From Aspidiotus rigidus (taxonomy: Eukaryota > Arthropoda > Insecta > Hemiptera > Diaspididae), in NCBI GenBank assembly GCA_035079385.1, contig JAVHKY010000054.1:8843501-8907500 (forward strand): a DNA stretch of 64,000 nucleotides. Direction: 5' to 3'. Each line of letters opens with the position of its first letter. Position 1 is the first letter of the stretch. Below are positions 54,795 through 64,000 of this stretch, one piece after another. The notes under the pieces are model-generated. The model did no database searches. It had not been told where the DNA came from and was given only the letters and a program-made list of their open reading frames with translations. Made by a program: the position numbers and the translations under genes.

Positions 54795-55838
54795 CACTTT
54801 ACGATTGACCCCGTCGCTAAACTCTCACCTCTCCTTCCTATCACGCCAACGAAGCCTCCGTGGCTATTATCTCCCGCATCTATCAGACTCGACCTCGCTA
54901 ATTACCCAAAAATGGACAACTATTTCTATCGAATACTAATCACAGAAATCATTGCAGAATACCCAAACCGTGAAATCTGCTTCACTGATGGCTCTAAATC
55001 TCAATCCAGAACAGCCTATGCATTCTCAATCAACGGCACTATAACCGCTAAACTACGCCGTAACTCAGCTTCAGTATCTACTGCTGAACTTGGTGCTATC
55101 CACTACTGCCTTTCGCAACTAACACAATGACCACCACGACACAATTACATCTTACAATTCAAAACATCCACTCAACAAACCCTATAACTCAACGCATCCA
55201 CCTTACTCTTGAAACTCTTACTTCCATCGAATCAACAATAACTTTCATCTGGATCCCTGGCCACATTGGTCTTCCTGGACATGACGAGGTTGATCGTGCA
55301 GCCAAGGAAGCTACCCGACTACCGAAGATCATAGATCCATCTTCTTCCCCATCATAGGACCTAAAAAACTATTACCGTGCCCTAATTTTGAAGGCCTAGC
55401 ATCATCTTTGGACTCTACTACCGACCACCAAGCTCCGATCTATAAAAACCTCACCCACCTCTTGGTCCTCCTCAAACAGAAATTGTCGTCATGAGAAATC
55501 ATTCTCTGCCGACTCAGGATTGGCCACACACAACTAACTCATTCTCACCTCCTACTAAATCTCTTCCCTCCATCTTGCAACTACTGTCAAGCGGATAACC
55601 TAACAGTACAACACCTGTTCTCATGTCCAGCCCTACAAAACTAACGACAATCTTTCAACGTCTCGCCTTCCTTATCATCCGCCTTATGCAACAACACAGA
55701 AACAGTTACTAACTCTCTCCAATACTTACGCTCTACCTACTACTTTCCTCTTCTCTAACAGCCTAAAATACCTTTTCGCGAGCTGATGACCCATAGTGTA
55801 GTCGAATAGCTCACAAATAAAAAAAAAAAAAAAAAATA
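54795..55838 (+). pseudogene. I-like LINE copy, RNase H part (3' of nested LINE)
   Basis: Continuation of the element at 52930-53705. TKPPWLLSPASIRLDLANYP, then RNase H with the intact first motif CFTDGSKSQSRTAYAFSING (about 54978-55035), STAELGAIHYCLSQL, a short gap where the usual TDSLSSL segment is deleted or shifted, then TFIWIPGHIGLPGHDEVDRA (about 55240-55300). Downstream the Cys/His region is recognisable only in pieces (RLRIGHTQLTH-like at about 55510, CNYCQADNLTVQHLFSCP at about 55578-55630, one frame off). It ends in a run of 18 A at about 55820-55837. Confidence 0.8.
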
Positions 55839-55846
55839 TATGATTG

Positions 55847-56009
55847 ACAGCCGTATTCTCAAACAAACAAAATAATTTCAATTTTGCTTAAAGAACCAAA
55901 AAAACACTTAAGTAACCTCGCGAGGTTACTCAAGTGTTTTTTTTTGGGGGACTTTCTGGGACTCTTAAGTGCACTTAAAATTATATTGTTTGTTTGAGAA
56001 TACGGCTGT
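55847..56009. mobile_element. 163-bp near-perfect palindromic MITE
   Basis: Both arms start ACAGCCGTATTCTCAAACAA and stay complementary for about 34 bp. The centre is another near-perfect palindrome, ACTTAAGTAACCTCGCGAGG followed by TTACTCAAGT. The right arm has about 14 extra nt between these blocks. The whole element folds into one hairpin. There is no convincing target duplication (TGA on the left, TAA on the right). It lies 10 bp after the poly-A tail of the I-like LINE. Confidence 0.8.
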
Positions 56010-56606
56010 AAATGTTCAGTATAATATTCGAGTAGAGGAGGTCCAATGTGAGATTTCAACATTTATATATAAGCTCTCTACGTCGATGTGGAGGAAAAGA
56101 GGAGGTACCGCAAGTTGCCTAAGTTCGAGGATCTTTCATGTTTTTCACTCGTTTTTTGAATATTTTCCTCTTTGTACATAATACGAGGAATTTTGAAGCA
56201 TTAAAAATTGTAGATATGGTGACTGGAAACTTCAAACTATGCGAAGCTATACGCCATTGAGCCTTCCGCTACACCTTGGTTGGCATTTAAGAAGACTCAT
56301 AATAGGTCTTTTCCGAAGTATATATTCGACAAAACTTTAGGGCTCATGATAATAACCTCCTCCTAAAACAATGACCTTGAGTACTAAACTGACGCGAGAT
56401 CCTTTTGACCATTTTGCAAGGGGCCGGATCCGGCGAAATATTTTGGGGGTGGAATTTTTTGTATGAAAAAAAAGTCAACTTCTTTTGTTTGAATTTTGAT
56501 CTCTTTTGTGTTCTACTTTTTTCAGGGGATGGGGCGAGGGATACAAAAGTGTCGGTGGCGTAGCAAGGAGGATTAGAGTGGTCGACCCAGTGAGAGGACA
56601 TCAAGT
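56010..56606. other. non-coding; weak hAT-end-like sequence
   Basis: No gene. GGTGGCGTAGCAAGGAGGAT at about 56563 resembles the terminus of the hAT MITE at 4432, but I found no opposite end or 8-bp duplication. Confidence 0.35.
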
Positions 56607-57192
56607 GTATCGTCCGACATAATTGCGTTATCAAAAAGAAATCTGCCAAACGCTTTAAAAGAGCAATTTAAAAATAATTTTTCACGTCCTCTAAAAGCGA
56701 GTGGATATCAGGTGGTTGAAAAATTTTGTGAGAGGCGTCAAATATTTTTCCCTAATTTCGTAATTGTATAGCGGAATACTACCAAAAGTTTGCGTAAAAT
56801 AAATAAAGTTATATGGCGAATTTCAACCCCTATTTCGAATACTTTTGTTTTTTGATAGTCTCGACTTCGTCAACAAATCTTTCTCGATTGTCGGGAAAGG
56901 TTGTCTGATGAACAGAAGATTCAAGATATTCGACACGAACTGCAACAAGTTGTCTTAATTAGCGAGTTTTAGCCGAAATTGTACAGTCTGAGAACATCTT
57001 ATCCGGAGGAAATCAATGACGCACCTCATCTAATTGAATTTTCTTGTATGAACTTCGTTCATTTTCGATTTTTTCCTTGTTCTCGTTTGGTGCTATCGAA
57101 TCAACTACACAAAAATTGTCGTGCAAGTTGGAAAGAATTGATTGAATAATTTGAGATCATGAGAAAATTATCTGATATAATTGCTTTTTTTG
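56607..57192 (+). repeat. ~550-bp direct repeat, right copy
   Basis: Second copy of 52263-52807, beginning TGTATCGTCCGACATAATTG. It carries extra segments near 56907 (GATGAACAGAAG) and 57000 (ATCCGGAGGAAATCAATGAC). Confidence 0.85.
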
Positions 57193-57232
57193 ATACAATT
57201 GATTCGGTTCTCTAAAATATGACCAGAAACAT

Positions 57233-57435
57233 CTAACGACGACATACTCAACGATTAAAACGTACGGAGTAATTTGAATAGAGCAACAGAAATGAAAATA
57301 CACCGGAGCGCTTTCGATTGAAAAACCATTGTCAACGGGGACGTGAAAGCAACTGAACCAACTCCGGCCGACAACAAGAACTACCGAGGAGGATATGACT
57401 GAACTAGCGAGTCATCACGATGTGAATCATACTTG
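57233..57435 (-). mobile_element. PLE copy 2, 3' portion
   Basis: Nearly identical to 10414-10616: the same 3' terminus and the last ~23 codons of the PLE gene. In copy 1 the next bases are AAACTAATTC; here the homology stops at ACTTGT and resumes at 61096, so this piece and 61096-63389 are one element split by an insertion. Confidence 0.88.
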
Positions 57436-57992
57436 TGTGGTGTCGCAAAAATTGGATTTTTCGTTTCGATCGCTCTAAATAGAAGGGAATCTTACATATC
57501 CGGTGTTAGGTTAGATTTTATTGCTGTCTACAATATGTGTTCTTCTGCGACGGCGATTCAACTGTTTTTCTCGCTTGTTGGTGTTCCCGATACCATATGT
57601 GGGCATTGCGTCGCAGTCTCGTTTTACGCGCAAGCCGTGTCTGGTCCAAGATGTGTTTCTTTATTCGTTGTCTCTCTTTTCTAAGGATGCAGCTAGATTG
57701 CTCGGTTGGAGTCTGGAAAAGTTATTATTGCCGATACGGGGATGGATGGTCGAGCAGTTTTGTTCAATTTCAAAAATCGTATATTTAACGCCCTATTCGG
57801 CCTATGAGTTTATAGCCACTTTTATTTCAGTTGACATCCGTATTTGACTGTCGACCGTGACGATATTGATCGTGTCTGCCGCCTCTTTAGACTGGATCGA
57901 CTTAGGGGTAAGGGGTACTTTTTCCACGCTGTGGTAGGCAAACATGATCCAGTTTCGGCAGGGAAACAAGTAGCACCGATCACCCTTCTCTG

Positions 57993-57993
<1 letters not shown>

Positions 57994-58089
<96 letters not shown>
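57994..58089 (+). repeat. (CT)n microsatellite
   Basis: About 47 uninterrupted CT units. Reading frames through it encode Arg-Glu or Ser-Leu repeats and are not genes. Confidence 0.97.
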
Positions 58090-58091
<2 letters not shown>

Positions 58092-60065
58092 TCTTTTTGG
58101 TTTTAATATTCCGACGCAGTTTATGCAGACCACTTTTATAGATTTCCAAAATTTATTCGAATGTTACCGATGTTAATTGCCCAAAACAGACCGACCGACC
58201 GGATTCCGGCTATTACTTTGTCTCGATCTTTGTCGCAACAGTCTCTAATCCCATATGCTAGCAAACTGGTAGGTCCTTCGTCTCCTCCGCGAACGTCCCT
58301 CGATCTTAGCCTTTTTTGTGAGTGCGGGATGGTGCAGGCATAGTCTATTTCATCAATGACGTAGCTAGAACCACCCTCTCCGACGAGCAAAGAGCTCCGA
58401 TACCAAAGTGTTGCGGTAATGTGAATCCACACGACGGCATTGTGTCGGAAGCCGATGTTAGAAGTGCCAGCATAATCCGCTGTGTGACTAGTGCCGTCGC
58501 CGCGAAGAAAATTTCGTGAGACGAATTCTCTATTTTCGTGCGCTCTAAAACTTTGATTCATCTCGAGGCGTTGTGCCCTTTATAACTGCAATTCGCATTC
58601 GCAATATCGCATTTCTTATCGGATCGTCTGAGTTTTCGGATTAAGTTTCATACAAATCGTATATCCCGATTCGCAAGTTTCAACCCTGTTCCGTTTCGAA
58701 GAAAGCTGTTAACAGTGACCGGTGTCGTTTCTAAGCCGTCCGTAAAGTGCCACTTGTGTCCGTTTTTTCTCGACAGTGTACTGCGCTAAGCGTCATGGCC
58801 GGCTAGGCCCTTTCCTGCGGGGAGGTCATTCCCCTTCGTGAAAGCCGAAACATGTCTCCCTAAGATCGGAGGAAGCCTAGCTGCTAAGTCTATTGTCATC
58901 AGACCTTCTTGGAAGCAGCTAGTGCTCAATCAAAACACCATGATCCTGCCACGCCTCACCACCTGAAAGAATTTCTTGGTAACATCAATCACGGTCATCC
59001 CATTTTTATACCGTATCGCCATGGAGTTCGCCAGAAGTCACGTCGCAGTTTGCATCCTGCCTTACCAACATCATAGTCCATCTTGGTCTCTCATCAGTGT
59101 CATCATTATTATCGTCTATTATTATTTTCTTTTTTATCCTTGTTTCATTTACTCATTTTTTGTGTCTTCGAATCAAATCTCGCTTTTTCTTTTTCTCGAG
59201 TCATTTGTAGTTTTTTTTTTTTTTTTTTGTATCACTTTTTTTTCTGTCTCCCTTTTTCTTCATCATATTAAATATGTAAGCTTTAATATTCAAATGAGCC
59301 CGGGCTTATTTTCACTCTTGCTTTTATTTTTAGTTTTATTTATTCTCGATTTTTCTTTTCTCCTTTTTTTTTTTAATTTCTATCTCGTTTTTCCGTTCTT
59401 TGAGGGGTCTTTTACCACCAACAGATAAATTCTTGTAACCAACGGAACCTTTTTTTTTCTCTCTTTGGGGGGGTGTTCCTCTTTTTCTCCCCATTTCTCA
59501 GGGTTTTTCCACCAATTCCCCTATTTCCCTCACAATAATCAATTTCTTTTTCAGTGCGCTTGATTTTTCAGCTTTCGGCAGAGTGCACTCGTCGCTAGGG
59601 CGGAAACGTCAGGTAAGTTGTCCTTACTAAGAAATAGATTCGATGTTTTCAAATCCTTTCCCCACAAATCAGTCTTCGCGCGTTCTATTCACCTTAACTA
59701 TGTTTATTTTTATTTGTTTTCGCCTGTCTCTCCTTTTCGGTCTTTTGAGTATAAGTTTACCGTCAGTACGGGTTAGTTTAACTTCGGCCCTGTGATTTTA
59801 ATTTTCGAAACAGGTGAGCCCTTGGCCCTGTTCGTTAGGAGAAGGTGCGCCGCTGCGCTATCTCATTCGAACGACGTGTTAAAACTATATACTTTCGTTT
59901 ATGTCCCAAGTATCTGGCTTCCTTTCCTGGCTTGGTGATATCTAACTTATCAAAATTAATAGGCATAGGTTTTAAGATTTACCTAATGATTCTCGGCCTA
60001 ACTAGATGGTCATTCGCGAACGTTGGCCGGGTAGTCCCGGATCGTGTCGCCCCCCGTCCTGAGCT

Positions 60066-60185
60066 CTGGCGGACGTGTCAGTGAAATAACCTGAACGTGC
60101 CCAAGGAGCCAGATTTTCTAAGCTATCGGCGGACGTGTCGGTGAAATAACCCGAGCGTGCCAAAGAAGTCAGATCTTGCTTTCCT
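60066..60185 (+). repeat. 60-bp tandem duplication
   Basis: GGCGGACGTGTCAGTGAAAT followed by AACCTGAACGTGCC and AAGGAGCCAGAT, starting at 60068, is repeated at 60128 with a few substitutions. It lies inside the 3.66-kb insertion. Confidence 0.85.
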
Positions 60186-60963
60186 GTGGTTCTTTTCTTT
60201 TTTTTGAAAACAAAATCCTCGGTTTTTGCCAATTTGGCTCTGATACTTCACTCATTCTCGGGTTTTTACAAACTTACTCCCGGAACCGATCATTAATTTT
60301 TTATTATTAGTTTTGTTTTCTCGAGAACGCGCTTGGCTCCAAAATTTTACGTAATGAAATTTGTTTGTAACCATTCTTTCATATTATCTGCTGCCTTTTA
60401 ATTTATTTACATTGTTTATGTTGATTTTGTCTCTTCATTCGCTCACTTCGCCCACGACCCCTTCTAGGAAAATGTTTCAACGTTAAATCTTAGTTCGTAA
60501 GTTAGAGGAGAAACGTAAAGCCAGCTTATCGTTTCTGCTCGTAAGATTATCCCTGTATTCCTTTTGGTTCGATTCTATGTTCATTTCGTTGATTTACAAC
60601 ATACCAGTATTTATTCATTATTATTATTTTTATCATTTATTATTCTCTGTCTTCTCTTTTCTTTTCTTTTTCCGTTTGCAAAATCGTATCAACAATTAAC
60701 GTGTGCTGATTTTCTCACTATAATCGACGCGGCATTTCATGTTCTTTCATGCTTCGAAATACAGTACTTTGTTTCACCTTATGAACTTGTTCTCTTTGGA
60801 GTAGGTATTGTACTTTTCAGCGGAACGTGAGATACTCATCTTCCTACCAACGATTCGGTCTTCTGGATATGCCCATTAAATCCAGGTCGAAGTGGGATAC
60901 CTCAGAAAAAGCTTTGCGCCACATCCCACTTTTAAAGGCGTATATGAGAGAACTTCTCGGCTC

Positions 60964-60982
60964 CCCTTTTTTTTTTTTTTGG
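60964..60982. repeat. poly-T tract
   Basis: T15-16 run followed by GGTTCG near the right end of the 3.66-kb insertion. Confidence 0.7.
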
Positions 60983-61103
60983 TTCGTTATTCCCCCTAAA
61001 TAACGTGGCATCCCCGGACCTTCTTACTCCCACTCCTCAAAAATTTACTCAAAAACAATATCATCACGCCTCCGAAGTTTGAGACTCTGCACTTGTTAAC
61101 TAA

Positions 61104-63388
61104 TTCAATCAAACCCTCATCAGGTGTGTACCTCTTGAGCACATTTAGGTTATCGTTATTCAGATGGCAAATAATTTCGATGTGTTCTAGCGCGGTACGT
61201 TTGAAAGCCGAGGACTCTCTATGGAGGAGGGACTCAGATCCCTCTATGAAACCATGGCCAGTGGTAATAAGATGGTCCGCAAATGCCGAATCACCCAATT
61301 TCTTCTTTTCCCACGCCTTCCTATGCTCATCTATTCTAATTTTGAGCTGACGTCCAGTCTCGCCTATATAGATTCCATTACAATCATTACACTCAATTTT
61401 GTAAACCCCGCTTCTTTCGACCAGTGGGATGAGGTCCTTTAACTTAACGAACAAGCTTTTTACAGTGTTCAGATTGTAAAATACTGGCCGAAACCCAAAT
61501 GGGCGGAGGACACGACCTAATTGGGAAGAAAATTTCCCCAAAAACGGAAGCCTAATCCAACGTTTCCTACTATCTGACGCTGGATTACGGGGGAGGGAGG
61601 TAGTGGAATCAAGGCATTTCCGAGTCAATTTCCTATGGACCATCAAGTCAATATCCACGCTGATCTCGTTCACTCTGGCCAAGAGAAAGATCTGCCGTGG
61701 ACAGTAATATCGTTCGAGGTATCTTTTCTATATATGGCGAATTCGTGGGCACCTTCTCTATTAGAGATAGTAAGGTCCAAAAAATTTATAGATGAACCGC
61801 CTACTTCTAACATAAATTTGATGGATGGATATAAACTGTTGAGATACCTGAGAAACTTCAAAAGGAGATCCCGTTGACCGGTCCACAAACACAACACATC
61901 GTCGACGTACCTGTGCCAATAATATGTAAGATGTAAAATCTTGACAAATCTGGCGATGCTGTGTTTCCACAGAATCGTATCAAAAAGTCGAGTTCCCGAA
62001 GGAAAAGCAGGTCAGCTGACTGCACTCGGAAGGATAAACAGAAGGAGAGAGGAATAGCATTATATAGTCGGAGCTCCGAACTTTGTCCGTGAGTAGGAGA
62101 GTGACGCGACTGACGGTGAAGAACGTTCACGTTCTTACAAATATATATGACCCAAAAACCCCTGACCAGAGTAAAAGAGATCAAGCTCAAATTTAGACAT
62201 GAAAACCTCCGAAATGAGGGAACCCAGAGGAGAGCCAATAGGGATACCTATCTCCTCAGGAAATTCGAAAAATTTGCCATCAAATTTACAAAAGTTGGGA
62301 AACCAACAAATATTGAGTAAATTAAAAAATTCTGCCAACTCTTCGTGACAGATATTAGATTGGATCAAAAGGTCTCCCATATGTTGCATGGCAGTAGCTC
62401 TAGGGATACTCGGAAATAAGCCGACTACGTCAAAGGAGCATAGGGTTGAATCAGTCGGAAGAATGTCATCCTTAAGCTTATTAGCCAAAGAGACCGAATT
62501 CTTCACAGAGTAGGAGGACTCAAATTCCACTCTAGATTTGAACCAACGGTCCAAAAATTTCGCCAAGAAGTACGTGGGGGAAGACACAAAAGAAACGACC
62601 GGCCGCATCGGGGTGTCCCTCTTATGAACCTCTTAGGTAGTCCGTACAAGAGGGGCGGCACTGGATTGGGCTCAAGAAGCATTTTTTTAAGCTTAGGGGT
62701 CATAATAAATTCACAAGTGTTTATAACACGTGTAACTTCTTTGACGTGATTTGGAAAATTGAAATCCGCATTTTCCTTGGCGCCACACTGGTCGAGAACG
62801 TCATAGAACTTGGAGACGTAAGAGGACTTCTTCATAACGACAATGGCATTCCCTTTATCAGCCTTAGTAATGGTTAAGCCCTCCTCCCTGACCTTCCTCT
62901 TGATCCTCTTAATCACCTCAAAAGCCAGATCATTTATACGAGGGAGGGGGGTATCGCGGACAAAGGCGGCACACGCTTTCTGAGTATTAACCCCAGGCCC
63001 AATTTTTATGTCGAGGTCCGCAACAACAATGGCCAAAGTGTTAGCATTATTAAGAGGGGGTAACCCGAATTTTAACCCCTTCTCCAAGAGATACAACTCG
63101 TCACTCTCAAACTCAACATTACTACAATTTATAATCTGCGGTTGAAACTTTTGGATAATGCTGACGTCAGTACTCACTTCCTGGATAGCGGAGGCATTCA
63201 AATTTAGGAGGGAGCTAAGTTTCTTAATTTTCTTACGTTTCAATTTAGCCTCAAAAGACCGACATTTAAGGTTAACCGACTTGATAAACAGATCCAACTC
63301 ACCCGGCGAAAGTAAAGCAGAAAGCTTAGAATGGACGAACAAGTTCAACCTTGTGCTGATATTCAACTTCCCATGCCACCTCCGCAAC
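61104..63388 (-). pseudogene. PLE copy 2 RT + GIY-YIG gene
   Basis: Domain order as in copy 1: LRRWHGKLNISTRLNLFVHS at the 5' end (about 63330-63388), TITKADKGNAIVVMKKSSYV, a frame break at about 62630-62634 identical in position and sequence to copy 1, RT palm (GIPIGSPLGSLISEVFM; active site HRYVDDVLCLW now separated from the upstream half by the solo LTR), a second frame break at the 106-bp deletion, then GIY-YIG with SGVYKIECNDCNGIYIGET and LITTGHGFIEGSESLLH. At the point where copy 1 has a stop this copy reads FKRTALEHIEI, so the C-terminus is intact up to ELVN, where the 3.66-kb insertion enters. Not functional. Confidence 0.86.
61925..62139. mobile_element. 215-bp solo LTR in PLE copy 2
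   Basis: Copy 1 reads GCCAATAATATATATGACCC here; copy 2 has 219 extra bp. The insert starts TGTAAGATG and ends GTTCTTACA (TG...CA, with inverted TGTAAGA/TCTTACA) and is flanked by a perfect 4-bp duplication AATA at 61921-61924 and 62140-62143. This is the signature of an LTR left by recombination between the two LTRs of a Gypsy-type (4-bp) element. A TATATA-like box occurs near the middle on both strands, so orientation is undecided. It disrupts the RT just before the catalytic YVDD. Confidence 0.88.
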
Positions 63389-63389
63389 A

Positions 63390-64000
63390 TTATTGGCACA
63401 GGTACGTCGACGATGTGTTGTGTTTGTGGACCGGTCAACGGGATCTCCTTTTGAAGTTTCTCAGGTATCTCAACAGTTTATATCCATCCATCAAATTTAT
63501 GTTAGAAGTAGGCGGTTCATCTATAAATTTTTTGGACCTTACTATCTCTAATAGAGAAGGTGCCCACGAATTCGCCATATATAGAAAAGATACCTCGACC
63601 GATATTACTGTCCACGGCAGATCTTTCTGCCCGGTTGCTCGCAAATATGCCGGTTTTAATAGCTTTATCCACCGGTTGACGAGTATTCCATTAGGTCAGC
63701 TCGCTTTTCAACAGGAGCTTTCGACTATAAAGCACTTGGCCAGAGTGAACAAGATCAGCTTGGATATTGATTTGATGGTCCATAGGAAATTGACTCGGAA
63801 ATGCCTTGATTCCACTACCTCCCTCTCCGTAAACCAGCGTCAGATAGTAGGAAACGTTGGATTAGGCTTCCGTTTTTGGGGAAATTTTCTTCCCATTTAG
63901 GTCGTGTCCTCCGCCCATTTGGGTTTCGGTCAGTGTTCTACAATCTGAACACTGTAAAAAGCTTGTTCGTTAAGTTAAAGGACCCCATCCCACTGGTCGA
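63390..64000 (+). pseudogene. PLE copy 3, inverted RT fragment (runs off window)
   Basis: Plus-strand segment of the same PLE family joined head-to-head with copy 2. It starts at YWHRYVDDVLCLWTGQRDLL (63393), continues INFLDLTISNREGAHEFAIY, the segment that is deleted from copy 2 (CPVARKYAGFNSFIHRLTSI), LMVHRKLTRKCLDSTTSL, then a frameshift (about 63825) after which FYNLNTVKSLFVKLKDPIPL continues to the window edge. It is 5'-truncated at the catalytic RT motif. The GIY-YIG domain and 3' end should lie just beyond 64000. Confidence 0.86.

Larger units (their letters stand above)
57436..61091. mobile_element. 3,656-bp non-coding insertion in PLE copy 2
   Basis: Comparison with copy 1 shows that everything between 57436 and 61091 was inserted into one PLE. 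The flanks share ACTTGT (57431-57436 and 61091-61096). With a 4-bp target duplication CTTG the insert starts TGTGGTGTCGC and ends GACTCTGCA, i.e. TG...CA as in LTR elements. I found no direct repeat of one end near the other, so paired LTRs are not evident: a very long solo LTR or another kind of element is possible. The inside has no protein motif. It holds a (CT)n tract, a 60-bp duplication, strongly pyrimidine-rich DNA at 59100-59560 and donor-like sites CAGGTAAGT (about 59611) and CAGGTGAGC (about 59811). Confidence 0.75.
61096..63389 (-). mobile_element. PLE copy 2, main body
   Basis: Same family as copy 1 at 10.4-12.8 kb, very similar throughout, minus orientation. It has a ~106-bp internal deletion at about 61682 (the sequence matching 11206-11311 is missing; AG microhomology at the junction) and a 215-bp solo LTR at 61925-62139. 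At 63387-63389 it stops abruptly, within sequence matching about 12790-12800, and is joined to an inverted PLE segment. Confidence 0.88.

Noticed and set aside
56370..56606. Second hAT MITE (GGTGGCGTAGCAAGG)
   Set aside because: Only one end resembles a terminus; no inverted partner or 8-bp duplication was found.
57802..58149. Arg-Glu-rich minus-strand open frames
   Set aside because: Generated by the (CT)47 microsatellite; two frames are open at once, which signals low complexity rather than coding.
58136..58561. 141-codon minus-strand open frame inside the 3.66-kb insertion
   Set aside because: No recognisable motif, low-complexity neighbour, and no related frame; kept only as part of the insertion.
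59083..59428. Hydrophobic Phe/Leu-rich plus-strand open frame (membrane protein?)
   Set aside because: Pyrimidine-rich DNA automatically encodes Phe, Leu and Ser; no start context, no homologous motif, inside a non-coding insertion.

Overview
This is a gene-poor, AT-rich stretch of a eukaryotic nuclear genome. The mix of Penelope-like elements (PLEs), I-like, R1-like and RTE-like LINEs, a Gypsy remnant, hAT- and mariner-type MITEs and a tRNA-derived SINE points to an arthropod, most probably an insect. I did not recognise any host protein-coding exon, intact tRNA or rRNA gene. Almost everything that can be named is a transposable element, a relic of one, or a tandem repeat.

Layout. 1-0.74 kb: a 45/54-bp minisatellite whose diverged relatives recur near 1.7, 16.45 and 45 kb. 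4.4-7.3 kb: a cluster of non-autonomous DNA transposons (a 200-bp hAT MITE with a perfect 8-bp target duplication, a 350-bp inverted-repeat element, and a 1.3-kb inverted-repeat element that itself carries a 590-bp Mutator-like element). 7.36-9.0 kb: a Gypsy LTR-retrotransposon remnant. 10.4-12.8 kb: a nearly complete PLE with reverse transcriptase and GIY-YIG endonuclease. 15.9-17.3 kb: a compound AT-rich satellite. 20.1-21.1 kb: a decayed PLE with a hammerhead-ribozyme-like motif, then a 12-bp satellite. 23.2-26.4 kb: an I-like LINE with one nonsense codon. 29.1-30.9 kb: a head-to-head pair of PLE fragments and broken LINE and hammerhead pieces. 31.4-33.6 kb: a second I-like LINE. 33.65-36.7 kb: an almost complete RTE-type LINE.

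The second half is similar. 40.7-41.4 kb: a LINE relic. 41.68-44.99 kb: a 3.3-kb fold-back element with internal tandem arrays and mariner-like TA-flanked ends. 47.3-49.8 kb: an R1-like LINE, an I-like LINE fragment and a SINE. 50.0-50.75 kb: a 371-bp tandem duplication. 52.3-57.2 kb: a pair of ~550-bp direct repeats that bracket an I-like LINE, which is itself interrupted by another LINE and followed by a 163-bp near-perfect palindrome. 57.2-64 kb: a second PLE of the 10.4-kb family, split by a 3,656-bp non-coding insertion with matching target duplications, hit again by a 215-bp solo LTR, and joined head-to-head to an inverted third copy that runs off the window.

The history is one of repeated nested insertion. 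The PLE copies at 10.4 and 57-63 kb are very similar, share the same 3' terminus, have different flanks, and carry the same 2-nt frame disruption at the same reverse-transcriptase motif. The most novel-looking items are the 3.66-kb non-coding insertion, the fold-back element with internal arrays, and the shared PLE frame break. All reading was by eye; no database search or alignment program was available.
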